Below are positions 1 to 26,045 of a stretch of DNA of 27,500 nucleotides, piece by piece. The position numbers and the translations under genes were made by a program. The stretch is taken from assembly GCA_002005505.1 (NCBI GenBank), contig KV908527.1:45001-72500 (forward strand), in the 5' to 3' direction. The notes beneath the pieces are model-generated. The model did not search any database and was not told the origin of the DNA. It saw only the letters and a list, made by a program, of their open reading frames with translations. This DNA comes from Botryococcus braunii (lineage: Eukaryota > Chlorophyta > Trebouxiophyceae). Position 1 is the stretch's first letter; every line of letters starts with the position of its first letter.

Positions 1-270
1 TATTACTATAGTACATATGCGTCAACCTGTTCCACCTACACATTCCAGGAAGAAATGCTCTCTTGCAACGCATCTAAAGATTTGCAAGATGAGTGTGAGG
101 TTATTCCGTCAAGATGTAAAATTGTCAGTGCAAGCGGCTTTGAGTGTCTTGAAGCTGGGCGCAAAAGAAGACAGGTCATCAGGCAAGTCGAGGGGAGGCA
201 GACAAGTGGGCGAGAGGAGGGGCCCATTGTTGGTGTGGGAAACACGGAGAGGGGGGGGGCGATTTCCCAC

Positions 271-7549
<7,279 letters not shown>

Positions 7550-7808
7550 TCATCAGCAATGTTATTTTGCAGTACCGTCTGTCTGTACAGGGCTGCAAGG
7601 CAGTACAAAGATCCGGTAATACGCACGAAGTACAATTTGTAGTTCAAATCCCTTTTCCAGGGTTGGTGGTAAAAGAACCACTCAACAACGCTTCATCAAA
7701 CGAGAGCGGGAGACAGAGTTTGCAGAAGCTAGCGCGTCCTCATTCGCGACTATCTTCTGGTTCTCTTGACCTACCCCTTTCAAGCAATTTATCTCATCTG
7801 TCGGCAAA
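7550..7808. promoter_or_regulatory. Shared bidirectional promoter region, ELP2 / alpha-tubulin
   Basis: These 259 bp separate the ELP2 start codon (minus) from the tubulin start codon (plus). Both 5' UTRs and core promoters must fit here unless untranslated exons lie elsewhere. I see no convincing TATA box. The tubulin ATG is preceded by GGCAAA, putting an A at -3. Confidence 0.7.
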
Positions 7809-10436
<2,628 letters not shown>

Positions 10437-10579
10437 TTTCACACCGCTTGAAAGTTAGATGATACAAAGGCTTGATTTCGTTCATGTTAGTTAGAACCAA
10501 AAGGTCCCTTTATATTGTGCAGGAGACTGACGCGTGGTTTTGTCAATTCTACAATTGACAATCATAATTTTGAAGTCGC

Positions 10580-10638
10580 TGTAAATTTTGGTGGCAATAA
10601 GGTTCCCAAGAACAGAAGCATATTCCAACAAGTTGTAA
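10580..10638 (+). promoter_or_regulatory. Candidate polyadenylation signals (TGTAA) of alpha-tubulin
   Basis: TGTAA occurs at 10580-10584 and 10634-10638, 144 and 198 bp after the tubulin stop. TGTAA is the usual polyadenylation signal of chlorophyte algae. The pentamer is common by chance, so this is only a position-based suggestion. Confidence 0.35.
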
Positions 10639-10672
10639 CAGCAGTCCACCAGTAATCCTAGTGCCATATTCC

Positions 10673-10701
10673 ATTCACCCCTTCAAACTGAAGGGGTGAA
10701 T
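10673..10701. repeat. Perfect 13-bp stem hairpin downstream of alpha-tubulin
   Basis: Arms ATTCACCCCTTCA (10673-10685) and TGAAGGGGTGAAT (10689-10701) pair without mismatch around a 3-nt loop. CCATAT lies shortly before and after the structure. It sits 237 bp past the tubulin stop, near where the transcript may end. Confidence 0.75.
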
Positions 10702-11964
10702 AAAATATGTCAGTACCATATCGGCTCAAATGGATTTGTGGAACTAATGTTTTATGAGGCTGAAATTTGCATTTCTGACAGGTTTTTAACTGATTTTGGG
10801 GGTCCATGCCAGAATTACAAGAGGGTTTTGATTGCTTTTGGGGGAAAATGACCTAGGCGTTTAGATTGCAATAAGTACCTTTTATCAATGTAAAATTCCA
10901 ATACGATTTATGCTTTGCAAGCGTCTGCGGCGCCGGTGGCGGCAGAAGGCAATTTTCGAGAGGTTTCAACCATTTGGGGGCGTCACTGGCCAATACGGAG
11001 GGGTTTGTAATTGTTTTGGGGATCCTGGAAGAGATGTTTCTTAGGTTTTTGAATAGCTCGGAACGATTAAAAAAAATTAATCAATTAGAGCCGATACTAG
11101 AAATTTGATAGGTGTGAAGAGTTTGAGCAGGCAACTGGTTTACTAGGTAATGCGCATCACTCTTAAGATATTCTGGAAGGTGAAACAACAGTTACAATGG
11201 GTCATGACTTGCATACCTCACACCTCTGATTTGCCTGTGCCAAATCTGCAAGTTCATTGTCGATGCTACAAAGGTGCTGTTATAAACAAGGCAAAGCAGA
11301 CCCCGAGCTCCGTTCTTAGGTGGTCTGGCTCTTAACATAAAATCATCTAGTTCAAACTTGCCTTCTATACAGAAATATCCAAAACTCTTTCAAGATTCAT
11401 AACAATCTGTTACTGTTTGGAAAGCTTAAATTTCGGCTAGACATCAAACAAACACACTCGTTTCTCAGGCAGACATTCAGTAACTCTGACAAACTGTTAC
11501 TTCCAGACCAACAATGGCTATGATGGGACTTATGATAGCGCCCAGGCCTTCCTACTTCGGGGGCATTTGGCATAGACAACAGCTCGTTGCACTCTCAAAT
11601 CCCCATCCTGCAATCTGTACCGTTCAAACCAATCTGAGCCTGTCAAAATGCCCATTGGAATGCACATTCCAAAATCTCTGTCTCATAATGTCATGCAGTC
11701 TCTCAACATGCTGCCTAAGACATGTCCACTCGTGCATTCACCACTTCAAATGCCAAGCATGAGCCGCTGATAAAACTGGCACACCCTGGGTCTCCAACGG
11801 CAAAGGCAAGAAGCCACACACAGACACAGGTTTTCTGGTTCGAGCAGTATCTCCTACGCACACGACTAAAGAGCGTTTCCCAAGTCTTCTACCTTCCAAG
11901 GACATGATGCTGTACAACAAAACATGCAAGCTACTAAGGGCACGGATCCCAGCGATGGGCTGTA

Positions 11965-18176
<6,212 letters not shown>

Positions 18177-19118
18177 AACTTTTGTTTTCAAAAGCTGCTA
18201 CCAAATCCGACCACAGAGGAACTCCCGGCACTGTAAACAACAATAACACGCAGTTCCACCACTTCCGCACAAGGAAGGAGTTAATACAGTTGAAATGTAT
18301 TAGAAGGAGCGAGAAGAAGAAGACTGGAGCGTGACTTGTTCAACTCCCGACAGCCGACACATGAATTCGAGGGTTGGCGAACAGCGGATTCCCCGAGGCG
18401 CTTGAGCCACAGATTCCCTGCTTTGAAACGGGGGCCGAAACCGACCAAGCGCCATGGACGCGTGAGGCCACACACATGGGTGATCGACTCCGAAGGATGC
18501 ACAGATAATCCCGGTGGTAGATTCACAAGATTCACCGTTCTCTCAAGATTCACATACACGATTTTAAGATCAGCAGTACTAATTTTGAAATCTTGAATAC
18601 ATGTAAATCTTGTATATATGTAAACCTCAAGGCCTGCTGAATCAGTGCTGATTCTGCTGAGGTCTTTCACCCTCCCTTTTCCAGCTTTAGTGGGAGAGAT
18701 TTCTCTTTTAAGAGAAAGGGTTTCGGGATGCTTGGCTAATCACGCAAACCATCTGCGTGTGCGTAGTCTAACCGTTCTGCCTTTCAGGCCAGGCAAATCT
18801 TGCTGCGGCTGGTCCATTATCATCCACCTTTGTAAACAAAGACCATCACTATATATCAAAATACACGGAGGCGATGGCATGGAGAATTCTCGTACTTGCA
18901 ATCGTGGCCTTTCTCGTTAGGCCTCGAAGCTGCCTTCACAGTGTGAAACACGAGGCAACTCTTGCGTAAGCCGCCTCTTCCAACAGAGGAGCTCTGGAGG
19001 ATCCTCGAGGTTCTGGACCTTGACTGCCCGCACACACTGAAATCAGAACACATCAATGCCCACACCATGCATGTGCATCCAAACACATCAATCGTTGTGA
19101 AGAGAAAATTGAAACATA
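18177..19118. other. Intergenic region upstream of the transporter gene
   Basis: About 0.9 kb between the transporter start and the end of the unidentified gene at 19119. It should hold the transporter promoter and the 3' UTR of the upstream gene. Open frames near 18280-18670, 18874-18960 (plus) and 19036-18917 (minus) are short and not recognised; no repeat array is seen. Confidence 0.5.
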
Positions 19119-19738
19119 TCAGCGCGCATCGTCCCTATCCGCAGGCCTAAAAATTTCGGCCCTGTACAGCCGCCTATCGTTCATGGCAAAGCAGTTAGGT
19201 GGGACTGTGTCATAGGATGTGCCAGACAGTGGTCCTACACCTTGCAACATTCCACACAAAATTTCATTGAGTTCATCATCCTCACATGTGAGCATATCAG
19301 AGGGATCTGCAATTGTATGATCAGCAGGACTTGCGACATAAGCTAAGTTGGAGGTCAAGGCAGGGGTAGCCGTGGTCCCAGACTCCTAGTGCACTTACAG
19401 TCACGTCGATTTTGATCCGATCCTAACGGCCGCGGATCAAATCGATTTCGATGAGGTCGATAGAAGAGCTGCGCTGCTAAGCTTATAAGATCTTAAGAGG
19501 GATCATGTCGTTGGCATTACCATGATCATGATCTACTTACTGTTCCTCAACCTTGGCTTCCTGCTTGTATCCCCTTAAGGAGCAAGCTTGCATATCCACT
19601 CTCGATGCTGTTATCCCTGCCGGGTTTTATCCTTTCCCACCAAATCCCTTCCAAAGCCCTTTCCTCCCCATGGATGTAGCGCGGCAGGTCAAGCTGGATA
19701 GGGTTGTTGTTTCTGTGTGCTCCAGGGCAGTAGATCAA
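19119..19738 (-). CDS. Unidentified protein, last two exons (partial, 5' end missing)
   Basis: I do not recognise this gene. Two open segments join in phase: 19738-19552 (preceded by TATCAG acceptor, ended by G|GTTGAG) and 19342-19119 (preceded by CCAACTTAG, ending in a stop), together 136 codons. The first encodes NPIQLDLPRYIHGEERALEG followed by IWWERIKPGRDNSIESGYAS. The second is acidic, with SDMLTCEDDELNEILCGML, and ends RPADRDDAR. The first exon has an in-frame TGA just upstream and no Met, so earlier exons are needed. The transposon at 19915 would separate them, placing the insertion in an intron. The amino-acid make-up looks coding, but splice sites are only moderately good. Confidence 0.45.
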
Positions 19739-19914
19739 CTGATATGGATGATGTCATGACTGACATCATCCATGTGCGGACGCGTATGCATGCATATGCT
19801 GTCGACTGACATCATCCATATGCGTACGCGTATGACATGTCTTGCCAACTTGGAGTCGGTGCACAATTGTGTCTTGTAATTGCGTTTTGCAAGTCATGCA
19901 TGGACTTTGGGTAG
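19739..19914. repeat. Hairpin and repeated TGACATCATCCAT motifs beside the transposon
   Basis: ATGGATGATGTCA (19744-19756) and TGACATCATCCAT (19761-19773) form a perfect 13-bp stem with a 4-nt loop. A third TGACATCATCCAT is at 19807-19819. Both direct copies are followed by similar sequence with ACGCGTATG. The stretch has no gene and is probably intronic. Confidence 0.7.
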
Positions 19915-20540
19915 CACTAGTGGAAAAGATTTTGTCCCAAAAAGGTCCCAAAAAGGCCCCAAAAGAGGTGTTTTGGGACCCCCATGGGAAAGATTTGGGA
20001 CCCCTTGGGACTCGTATGGGAGCATTTTGGGAACTAACTTTTTGGGACTTTCCCATTGAGTGGCATTTATGGGAGTTTTACGGGAAGCTTTTGGGACCCT
20101 TTTGGGAGCACTTTTGGGAGAGTTATGGGAGAATTTCGCAAAATTTTGGGATGTCCCAAAAAAAGGTGCATTTTTGGGAAGGTCCCAAAAGCATTGTTTT
20201 GGGACTCGTTTGGGAAGACGTTGGGAACATCCCAAAACACTAAGATTTTGGGAATGGATTGGGCTGTTTTTTGGGAAAGTCCCATAAAGTCAGAATTGGG
20301 AGTGGTTTGGGAGGGAGTTGGGAACTTCCCAAAATAAAAAATTTAGGGACTTGGTTGGGCAGTTATTTGGGATAGTCCCAAACGTTCTATTATGGGAAAG
20401 GTTTGGGAGGTGATTGGGAACTTCCCAAATTTCCCATATTTTGGGAGTGGGTTGGTCTGCTGTTTGGGATAGTCCCAAAACCAATGACTTGGGACAGGTT
20501 TGGGAGGAAGTTGGGAACTCCCATACAACAGAACTTGGGA
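19915..20540. repeat. Left subterminal repeat block (GGGA-rich) with spaced palindromes
   Basis: TTTGGGA or its complement occurs every 10-25 bp. From 20221 on, short palindromes of the form TTGGGAACTTCCCAA or TTGGGATAGTCCCAA begin at 20221, 20271, 20318, 20367, 20414, 20464 and 20511. They are spaced 47-50 bp and mostly alternate between the two versions, a two-unit period near 97 bp. Such blocks in CACTA elements are known binding sites for element-encoded proteins. Confidence 0.85.
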
Positions 20541-21050
20541 TTCCAATCCCATACACATTCTGTTGCTAGGAGAGGCAGTTATCCACTTATTATCCACAAC
20601 ATTATAATGACTAACAAACAATGAGATGCTTGACTTGGAACATCGTGAGATGGCGCAACATTGGTCCAAGTGCTCAATTACATCTGAAAGCTGCCAAACG
20701 CACTGGACTGACACCCTAGTCCAACATGTACGTTGAACTGACGCAAACCTAATAAGCGTTAACAAGACTACTGAATACATATACCAATACTGCAAAAGCA
20801 CAGTACACAAACACACAAGGGTTTGCTGCACATGCTGCATGCACCTAAGGCTTATATCAAGAAGCGTCTTAATTGCAAAATGCTTGAAGCCAATGTAGTT
20901 GCTTGATGACATGTCAGCATGCATGCCCATATGCTTGATCAAAACTGGCAAAAACAAACCATCTACTGGAAGAATAGATGACTTTTTCAAATCGCTTCCC
21001 TGGATTGCCTTTGCAGCAAAGGGATGCATCATGAAGACATGCACATGCAT
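20343..21050 (-). CDS. Hypothetical 235-aa open frame next to the left subterminal block
   Basis: A single uninterrupted frame from a true ATG at 21050 to a stop inside the GGGA repeats. The N-terminal third (AAKAIQGSDLKKSSILPVDG, then KHMGMHADMSSSNYIGFKHF) looks like ordinary protein. The C-terminal part runs into repeat DNA and is unlikely to be conserved. It is in the same orientation as, and about 0.8 kb downstream of, the six-exon gene. It may be a remnant of an element gene. Function unknown. Confidence 0.3.
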   Translation of the reverse strand: MHVHVFMMHPFAAKAIQGSDLKKSSILPVDGLFLPVLIKHMGMHADMSSSNYIGFKHFAIKTLLDISLRCMQHVQQTLVCLCTVLLQYWYMYSVVLLTLIRFASVQRTCWTRVSVQCVWQLSDVIEHLDQCCAISRCSKSSISLFVSHYNVVDNKWITASPSNRMCMGLESQVLLYGSSQLPPKPVPSHWFWDYPKQQTNPLPKYGKFGKFPITSQTFPIIERLGLSQITAQPSP

Positions 21051-21644
21051 GTCTTCTGGTAGTATATATACGTCTGTATTGGCGAGGTCCCCAAGTCAGG
21101 TGCAGCACGTGCAAGTGTCATGTAAAGCAAACCGCCTGCAGAGCAATTGCAACCCACGTCAGTGTCAACTTACTGTGCTGTCATCGGAATACACACATCA
21201 GTGACCAGACATAATCCTATAGGATGCGCTGCGCATGGGCGTGTGCATCAACATTTACACACATTTAGCCGCTCATGCGCAACGCCTTTACCCGTTGCGA
21301 AGTGTATTGCAGGCCCAGCCTATAGGCCTAGCTAGGATGCAACCTAAACCTTACGAGCCTTTTTTGTTCATGCTGAAAGGTTCGGTTCGACCCTTCCGGT
21401 ACAGTGCCAGCAAAAATGAAGAAAACGAGGGCCGCTATATTAACATGGAGACAATTGGACCTTGCAAGGGCCCCTGGCGCCGGCCGGGTTTCCCCGGGGC
21501 TCACCAGCAAAGTAGGAAAACCGCAGCATACACACACGCGTGCGCGCACTCAGTCGAGGCCAGTCCCTAAGTCCAGCCTTTGGGGGTAGGCATAGGGACC
21601 AGTTGGTTGCAAACCCTCCCACCACTACAACAGAGGAAACCCTA

Positions 21645-21648
21645 AGCG

Positions 21649-21727
<79 letters not shown>

Positions 21728-21749
21728 GCACGCACACACGCACACACAA
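21645..21749. repeat. (CA)n microsatellite with CG and GCA edges
   Basis: A CG run leads into about 75 bp of CA ending in GCAC variants. It lies inside the transposon just downstream of the six-exon gene. Confidence 0.95.
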
Positions 21750-21850
21750 CTTCTGTGATACAGACTGATGTGAACAATGAAGTAGGCATGATAGAAAGGC
21801 ATAATGAAAGATGACTTACCTTCCCCTTGCCCTGCTGCGGAGGCTCATTA

Positions 21851-22954
21851 TCAAGGAACCCTTGATGAACCTTGGCCTCGTCCCCGCTTTGCTGGCCTGT
21901 GCTGGCTGCGAGGACTTGTTTCAGTGTCCTCATCACCTGCTTCATCCTCATCAGCTACCCTGCAGGACCAAGCCGCTATAAAATGGCATTTCAAAAACGT
22001 ACATAGCCATATATGACAGACTTCTTAATTCAAGGCACGTCATGATGATGATCATTTCATGTCAGGTCAGCTAGGATATTGGATAGCTGAGCACAAGTGG
22101 AGTATAAATCTGAGCACCTGCAGCTAATGCGTAACTCATCCCATCTAATAAGACTCCGCCTCCTCTCCATGGGGGATGGGGGATCCCCCACCCCCCATGT
22201 GTCGTCCTTAAATTCCCCTGCCAAAGCCGTGGCAATATTTCGGGAACAACTCATCAGTGGTTCACCAAACATTCCCACGAGTGTGGCAGGGTTCATGACA
22301 CTTGAGACTCATGTATCTCATGAAAAGGTAAATAATTACATCAATCCAGCCCAGTGGGCATGATGAGATGCAGACGGATAAACCAACCTTACGTGAGGAC
22401 CTAGTTTTAATGGTCCTATGCTGTAACATTGATAAAATACTGAAAAGTGCACCAGGCCCCAGGCCATGGTACATAACCGGACCAGAATTTACCTAACTGG
22501 TAGCAGGCCCAGTTGGGCGACACAGATCTGAGGGAAGTGGTGCACAGACCTTATCAGCGGGAGGCAAGCTATCTTTGACAGACTCAAGGGAGACGAAACT
22601 CCAATGCTGCTTGGCGAGCTTATATGTACACATTGCCTTTGCCGTGCTGCTTTCTTATTCTGTTCCTCCCAAGAAAACTGAGCGTCCGAGACGTGCCCCA
22701 TTTCCTGGCAGCAGAAGGCACGGGGGTGTCAATAAACTTGCAAGGTTTGATGCATATGCTGTGCACGGGCATGACCACCGCAACACTCCACGAAACTTTG
22801 CATAGGCAGCTGCAAAGTCAGAGGCAACTGCAGTCAATGCAGCAATGAGGCACACGCAGAGACGCACGCAAGAGCGCATGCACGCACCCACCCACACTCA
22901 AACGTGCGCGTGCGCTCACACATACACACGCTCATGCACACACAGATCTGTCTA

Positions 22955-23015
<61 letters not shown>

Positions 23016-23018
23016 ACC

Positions 23019-23069
<51 letters not shown>

Positions 23070-23793
23070 GCATGCAGACACACACACAGACACATGTGGC
23101 ACGGAGACACCACTGCATTCCTGATACTAGCAAGGAGAAAGGTTGGGCAACACAGATCTTAATGAGGGGGGGGGGGGGGGGGAGGGGAGGACCTTCTCGG
23201 CGGGAGGGGGCCCTTTGCCTTTGGGGAGACGTTTGGGACTGGTTGCTTTTTTGGCAGGCTTTGTTGCAGTGTTCACCCTCTGGCAAAACAAATTTGGACT
23301 GTCCGACACTGCTGCTTACATAGCATGTGTTGACCAGGGCTAAAGTGTTACACAGACGACTCCAGACTTGTACATAATATGTGTTGACCAGGGCCAAAGT
23401 GTTACACAGACGCCTTGACCTGCAGGCTCCAGACCTGTAGCTATTTTCCCAGTAAAGGCATACAGTTGAGTCCAAAGAAAGGCACAGAGCTAGTTCCGAT
23501 GGCACGTAACATTCAAGGGTTAGGTATATGTGAAGTACCTTGGCGTTGGGGGGCGCATTTGGAGGTGGTCCAGGTTGATTTGCTGTCTCTAGTGCCTCTC
23601 CTTACGCACTATCTCCAAACTGTCCCATGACAATGGCATTTCTCAAGTGCTGTAACCCATAAATTACCCAGATATGTTCAGAATAGAAAAATATAAGTAA
23701 CGCATAAACCCCCAGTCATAATAGCCGTACTACGCGATCAAACGTCAAAGTAACGGCATGCATGCTGTCACTTTCACATGAGACCAGGACACA

Positions 23794-23864
<71 letters not shown>

Positions 23865-24869
23865 ACACACACAGAGGCAGAAAGCACAGCACATATGAGG
23901 TACAAGTAACAATCTGGGCCTGCTGCCCCTACCACTCATGCTCTGGTGCAAGTAAACATCCAGGCACACGTGCAATGTGCTGCAGTACGAACGTAAATAA
24001 AAAGTTGACAAATTATTACCAATGATATTTATGGTAATGATATTTATGGTAACGCGCTGTACGTATATATGTGCATGTATAAACATCCAACAGGTACAAC
24101 GCTTTCTCCAATAGTTAACTCTGCTGCAGGCCCAGCTTTTCGCCTGAGCCTTATGAACTTAAGTGGTGCATCTGCGAGTGGGTGAAGTGCAGGCATTGAA
24201 AATGACAGAAATGGTATGTGGGGCTGGGGAGAGTTTGACCAGTGCTAGCAGACCGGAAGCATGAAGGAGAAAACATGAATGAACACTCCACATACCAATA
24301 GGGGTGGTGCAGAGTTGGGTTTGAGAGTGAGGGGAAAAGAAAAATAAAGTCGTGCAGGTGGCAATATTAAGTTCACAGTCACTCCCTCCCCCCCCTTTTG
24401 AAGGGAGCCTTAGGACTTCAAAGCACATCATCTTAGTCCAAGTGAGCACGCTGTTTGTGGAACTACAATACACCCTGCTCACATACTAATTGAAAATTGT
24501 TTTGGGTTGACTTACAGTATTTGGGAAGATTTTTCGCCCAACATAACGTTTGCAATAAGTTTGGGAAGGACTTTCTCGTAACAGAGTTGCATTGTGGCGC
24601 TAGATGCCACAGGGCCCCAGTTTAGTTGGCCAAACCAAGGTGGTTCTGAAGGTAATCCTGCAGAAGCCCATTCCCAGCTTATAACAATTTCAGACACACA
24701 ATTCGGGCCTCTGACGAATGGAAAAAAACACACCAGGTTCAAAAAAGTAGCCGTTGGGGCACGCCCCAACGTCGTCACCCATACGGTAAAGGATGGAGTA
24801 GAAATCCATCCACATGTATCCAAGCTCTCTATCTTTAGATGCTTTGTTTGTGTCTTGTGGCTCCTCCAT
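21851..24869 (-). CDS. Unidentified six-exon gene carried inside the CACTA element, 267 aa
   Basis: Exons 24869-24734, 24657-24516, 23298-23193, 22677-22550, 22300-22118 and 21959-21851 join in phase and sum to 804 nt including a TGA. Donors are GTGTGT, GTAAGT, GTCCTC, GTCTGT and GTGCTC, so only the second is strong. The N-terminal part holds RELGYMWMDFYSILYRMGDD and PPWFGQLNWGPVASS, then EKVLPKLIANVMLG. Next are a Lys/Pro-rich stretch (KPAKKATSPKRLPKGKGPPP), WEEQNKKAARQRQ and RRRSLIRWDEL. It ends with an acidic run (DEDEAGDEDTE) followed by a basic one (RPAKRGRGQG), suggesting a nuclear or nucleic-acid-binding protein. I cannot name it. It may be an element gene of the TNPA kind or captured host sequence. 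Exons 1-2 are firmer than 3-6; an extra exon at 22420-22393 was considered but breaks phase. Confidence 0.45.
22508..23209. repeat. Diverged duplicated block within the transposon gene (22508-22567 and 23141-23209)
   Basis: Both copies read TTGGGC, then ACACAGATCT, a G-rich middle, then ACCTT, CTC or ATC, and GCGGGAGG on the plus strand. Each spans a predicted donor of the six-exon gene (exons 3 and 4), with the ORF frame differing between copies. The right copy has a long G run at 23166-23189. Confidence 0.6.
22955..23095. repeat. (CA)n microsatellite, interrupted
   Basis: Two CA runs separated by GACACACCCATA, followed by ATGTGCATGCAG and a short CA tail. It lies in intron 3 of the transposon gene. 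Confidence 0.95.
23319..23439. repeat. Tandem duplication of about 55-67 bp
   Basis: ATGTGTTGACCAGGGC, followed by AAAGTGTTACACAGACG and CTCCAGAC, occurs at 23319-23372 and 23373-23439. The second copy has a 13-bp insertion before CTCCAGAC. Confidence 0.85.
23789..23874. repeat. (CA)n microsatellite
   Basis: About 80 bp of CA with one CATA interruption near 23859, in intron 2 of the transposon gene. Confidence 0.97.
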
Positions 24870-25481
24870 TGCAGTGAACGGAACCGCACTGTCTGTTTCT
24901 GATTTCGCGGGCAACGTGACAGTACGGCGAGTTGTACGGCAGCTTCTTGCTGGTCCGTTCGGAATTCATTGGAAGTGGAAAGTATGCAGATATGTGGCAT
25001 TTATTTAATTTTGCCTTTTACAACGACTGTCGTTTGGTGAGAGGGATCGGCGGAGCCGGCTTAATTCATCAAGACGTTGGAGTGTGATCAGTCCTAGTTT
25101 GCACGGTTCGCCCATGGTTGTGTGTTCGTTTTGGATGGATGGCTTCGCGGTATTAACTTCGTGGAATATTTAGGAGTTTTGTTGGATTGTGATGCATTCA
25201 GTAGGCTTCAAGGTGGGTCTCACTGGGTTTCGGCGGTTTGGTTTGCGTTGCCTGTTTAGCCGGCTACAAGCAACCCATAGGATATCTGCACTTGTTTCTA
25301 TTGCTGCTGTGTACCCAAAAGTGACCCATCATGTTGTGCCTGCATGTCGAGGGAGCGGAACTCTCCTGGTTGAGGGCCCAACTTGTACAGCGTAGTTTTA
25401 AAAACAATCATGATGCCAGAGAGAAAACATACATACAGAGCACGTAGAATGCAATGCTGAATGAAGAATGGCAGCAGAATG

Positions 25482-25518
25482 GCTCTCTCTCTCTCTCTCT
25501 CCTCTCCTCTCTCTCTCC

Positions 25519-25555
<37 letters not shown>

Positions 25556-25735
25556 TGTGTGTGGTGTGTGGTGTGTTGTGGTGGTGTGGTGTGGTGTGTG
25601 TGTGTGTGTGTGGTGTCCGGGNAGGGAGAGGAGGAGAGAGGAGAGAGAGGAGAGAGAGAGGAGAGAGGAGAGGAGAGAGGAGAGAGAGAGAGATGAGAGA
25701 GGAGAGAGAGGAGAGAGGAGAGAGAGAGAGGAGAT
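25482..25735. repeat. (CT)n-(GT)n-N-(GA)n low-complexity block with one unresolved base
   Basis: CT runs to about 25552, GT/GGT to 25615, then an N at 25622, then GA/GGA to 25735. The single N in the middle of simple repeats marks an unresolved join, so the true length and arrangement here are unreliable. Confidence 0.95.
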
Positions 25736-25850
25736 TGATTGCTGTTGAAGTAAGCTATGAAGCAAGATATTTTTCTGATTGGTGACTTCAAATGAGACAT
25801 GCAGCGGCTGAGGTTGCCCTGCTGCTGCTGCGGATTGGCTCACAGGAGAA

Positions 25851-25882
25851 CTTTTCTTGCGGTGTTAACACCGCAAGAAAAG
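25851..25882. repeat. Perfect 32-bp palindrome
   Basis: CTTTTCTTGCGGTGTT (25851-25866) is followed directly by its exact reverse complement AACACCGCAAGAAAAG. There is no loop. Confidence 0.95.
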
Positions 25883-25908
25883 CTCTCACTAAAGAGAGAA
25901 GGCAAATC

Positions 25909-26045
25909 AAAGGGGGGGGGGGAGGGGGCAAGAGAGAGAGAGAGGGGGTGGAGAGGGAGGGAGGGAGCTCCCTCCCTCGAGGGAGGGATGGAGGGAGGGA
26001 GGGAGGGATGGAAGGAGGGAGGGAGGGAGGGAGGGAGGGGGAGAG
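25909..26045. repeat. G-run and (GGGA)n purine tract
   Basis: A G run of about 13, GA repeats, then GGGAGGGAT-type repeats to 26045, with a small inverted piece (GGAGCTCC, CTCGAG) at about 25966-25983. Confidence 0.93.

Larger units (their letters stand above)
10437..11964. other. Convergent intergenic region (3' ends of tubulin and transporter genes)
   Basis: About 1.5 kb between the two converging stop codons. Apart from the hairpin and TGTAA motifs described separately, I see only unique AT-moderate sequence, with no long open frame, tandem array or RNA gene. Both 3' UTRs should lie here. Confidence 0.6.

Noticed and set aside
54..84. Possible next ELP2 exon near the left edge (frame SISSWNV before GTAGGT)
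   Set aside because: Phase is possible, but similarity to the expected blade is too weak to call.
18874..18960. Plus-strand ATG with a signal-peptide-like start (MAWRILVLAIVAFLV) and a GTAAGC donor
   Set aside because: Only about 29 codons, and the nearest acceptor would make an intron of about 21 bp. No downstream exon was found.
18917..19036. Minus-strand 39-codon frame with a good TTTCAG acceptor, ending in TAA
   Set aside because: Could be a terminal exon, but no upstream donor of matching phase was found; the exon at 19342 already reaches its own stop.
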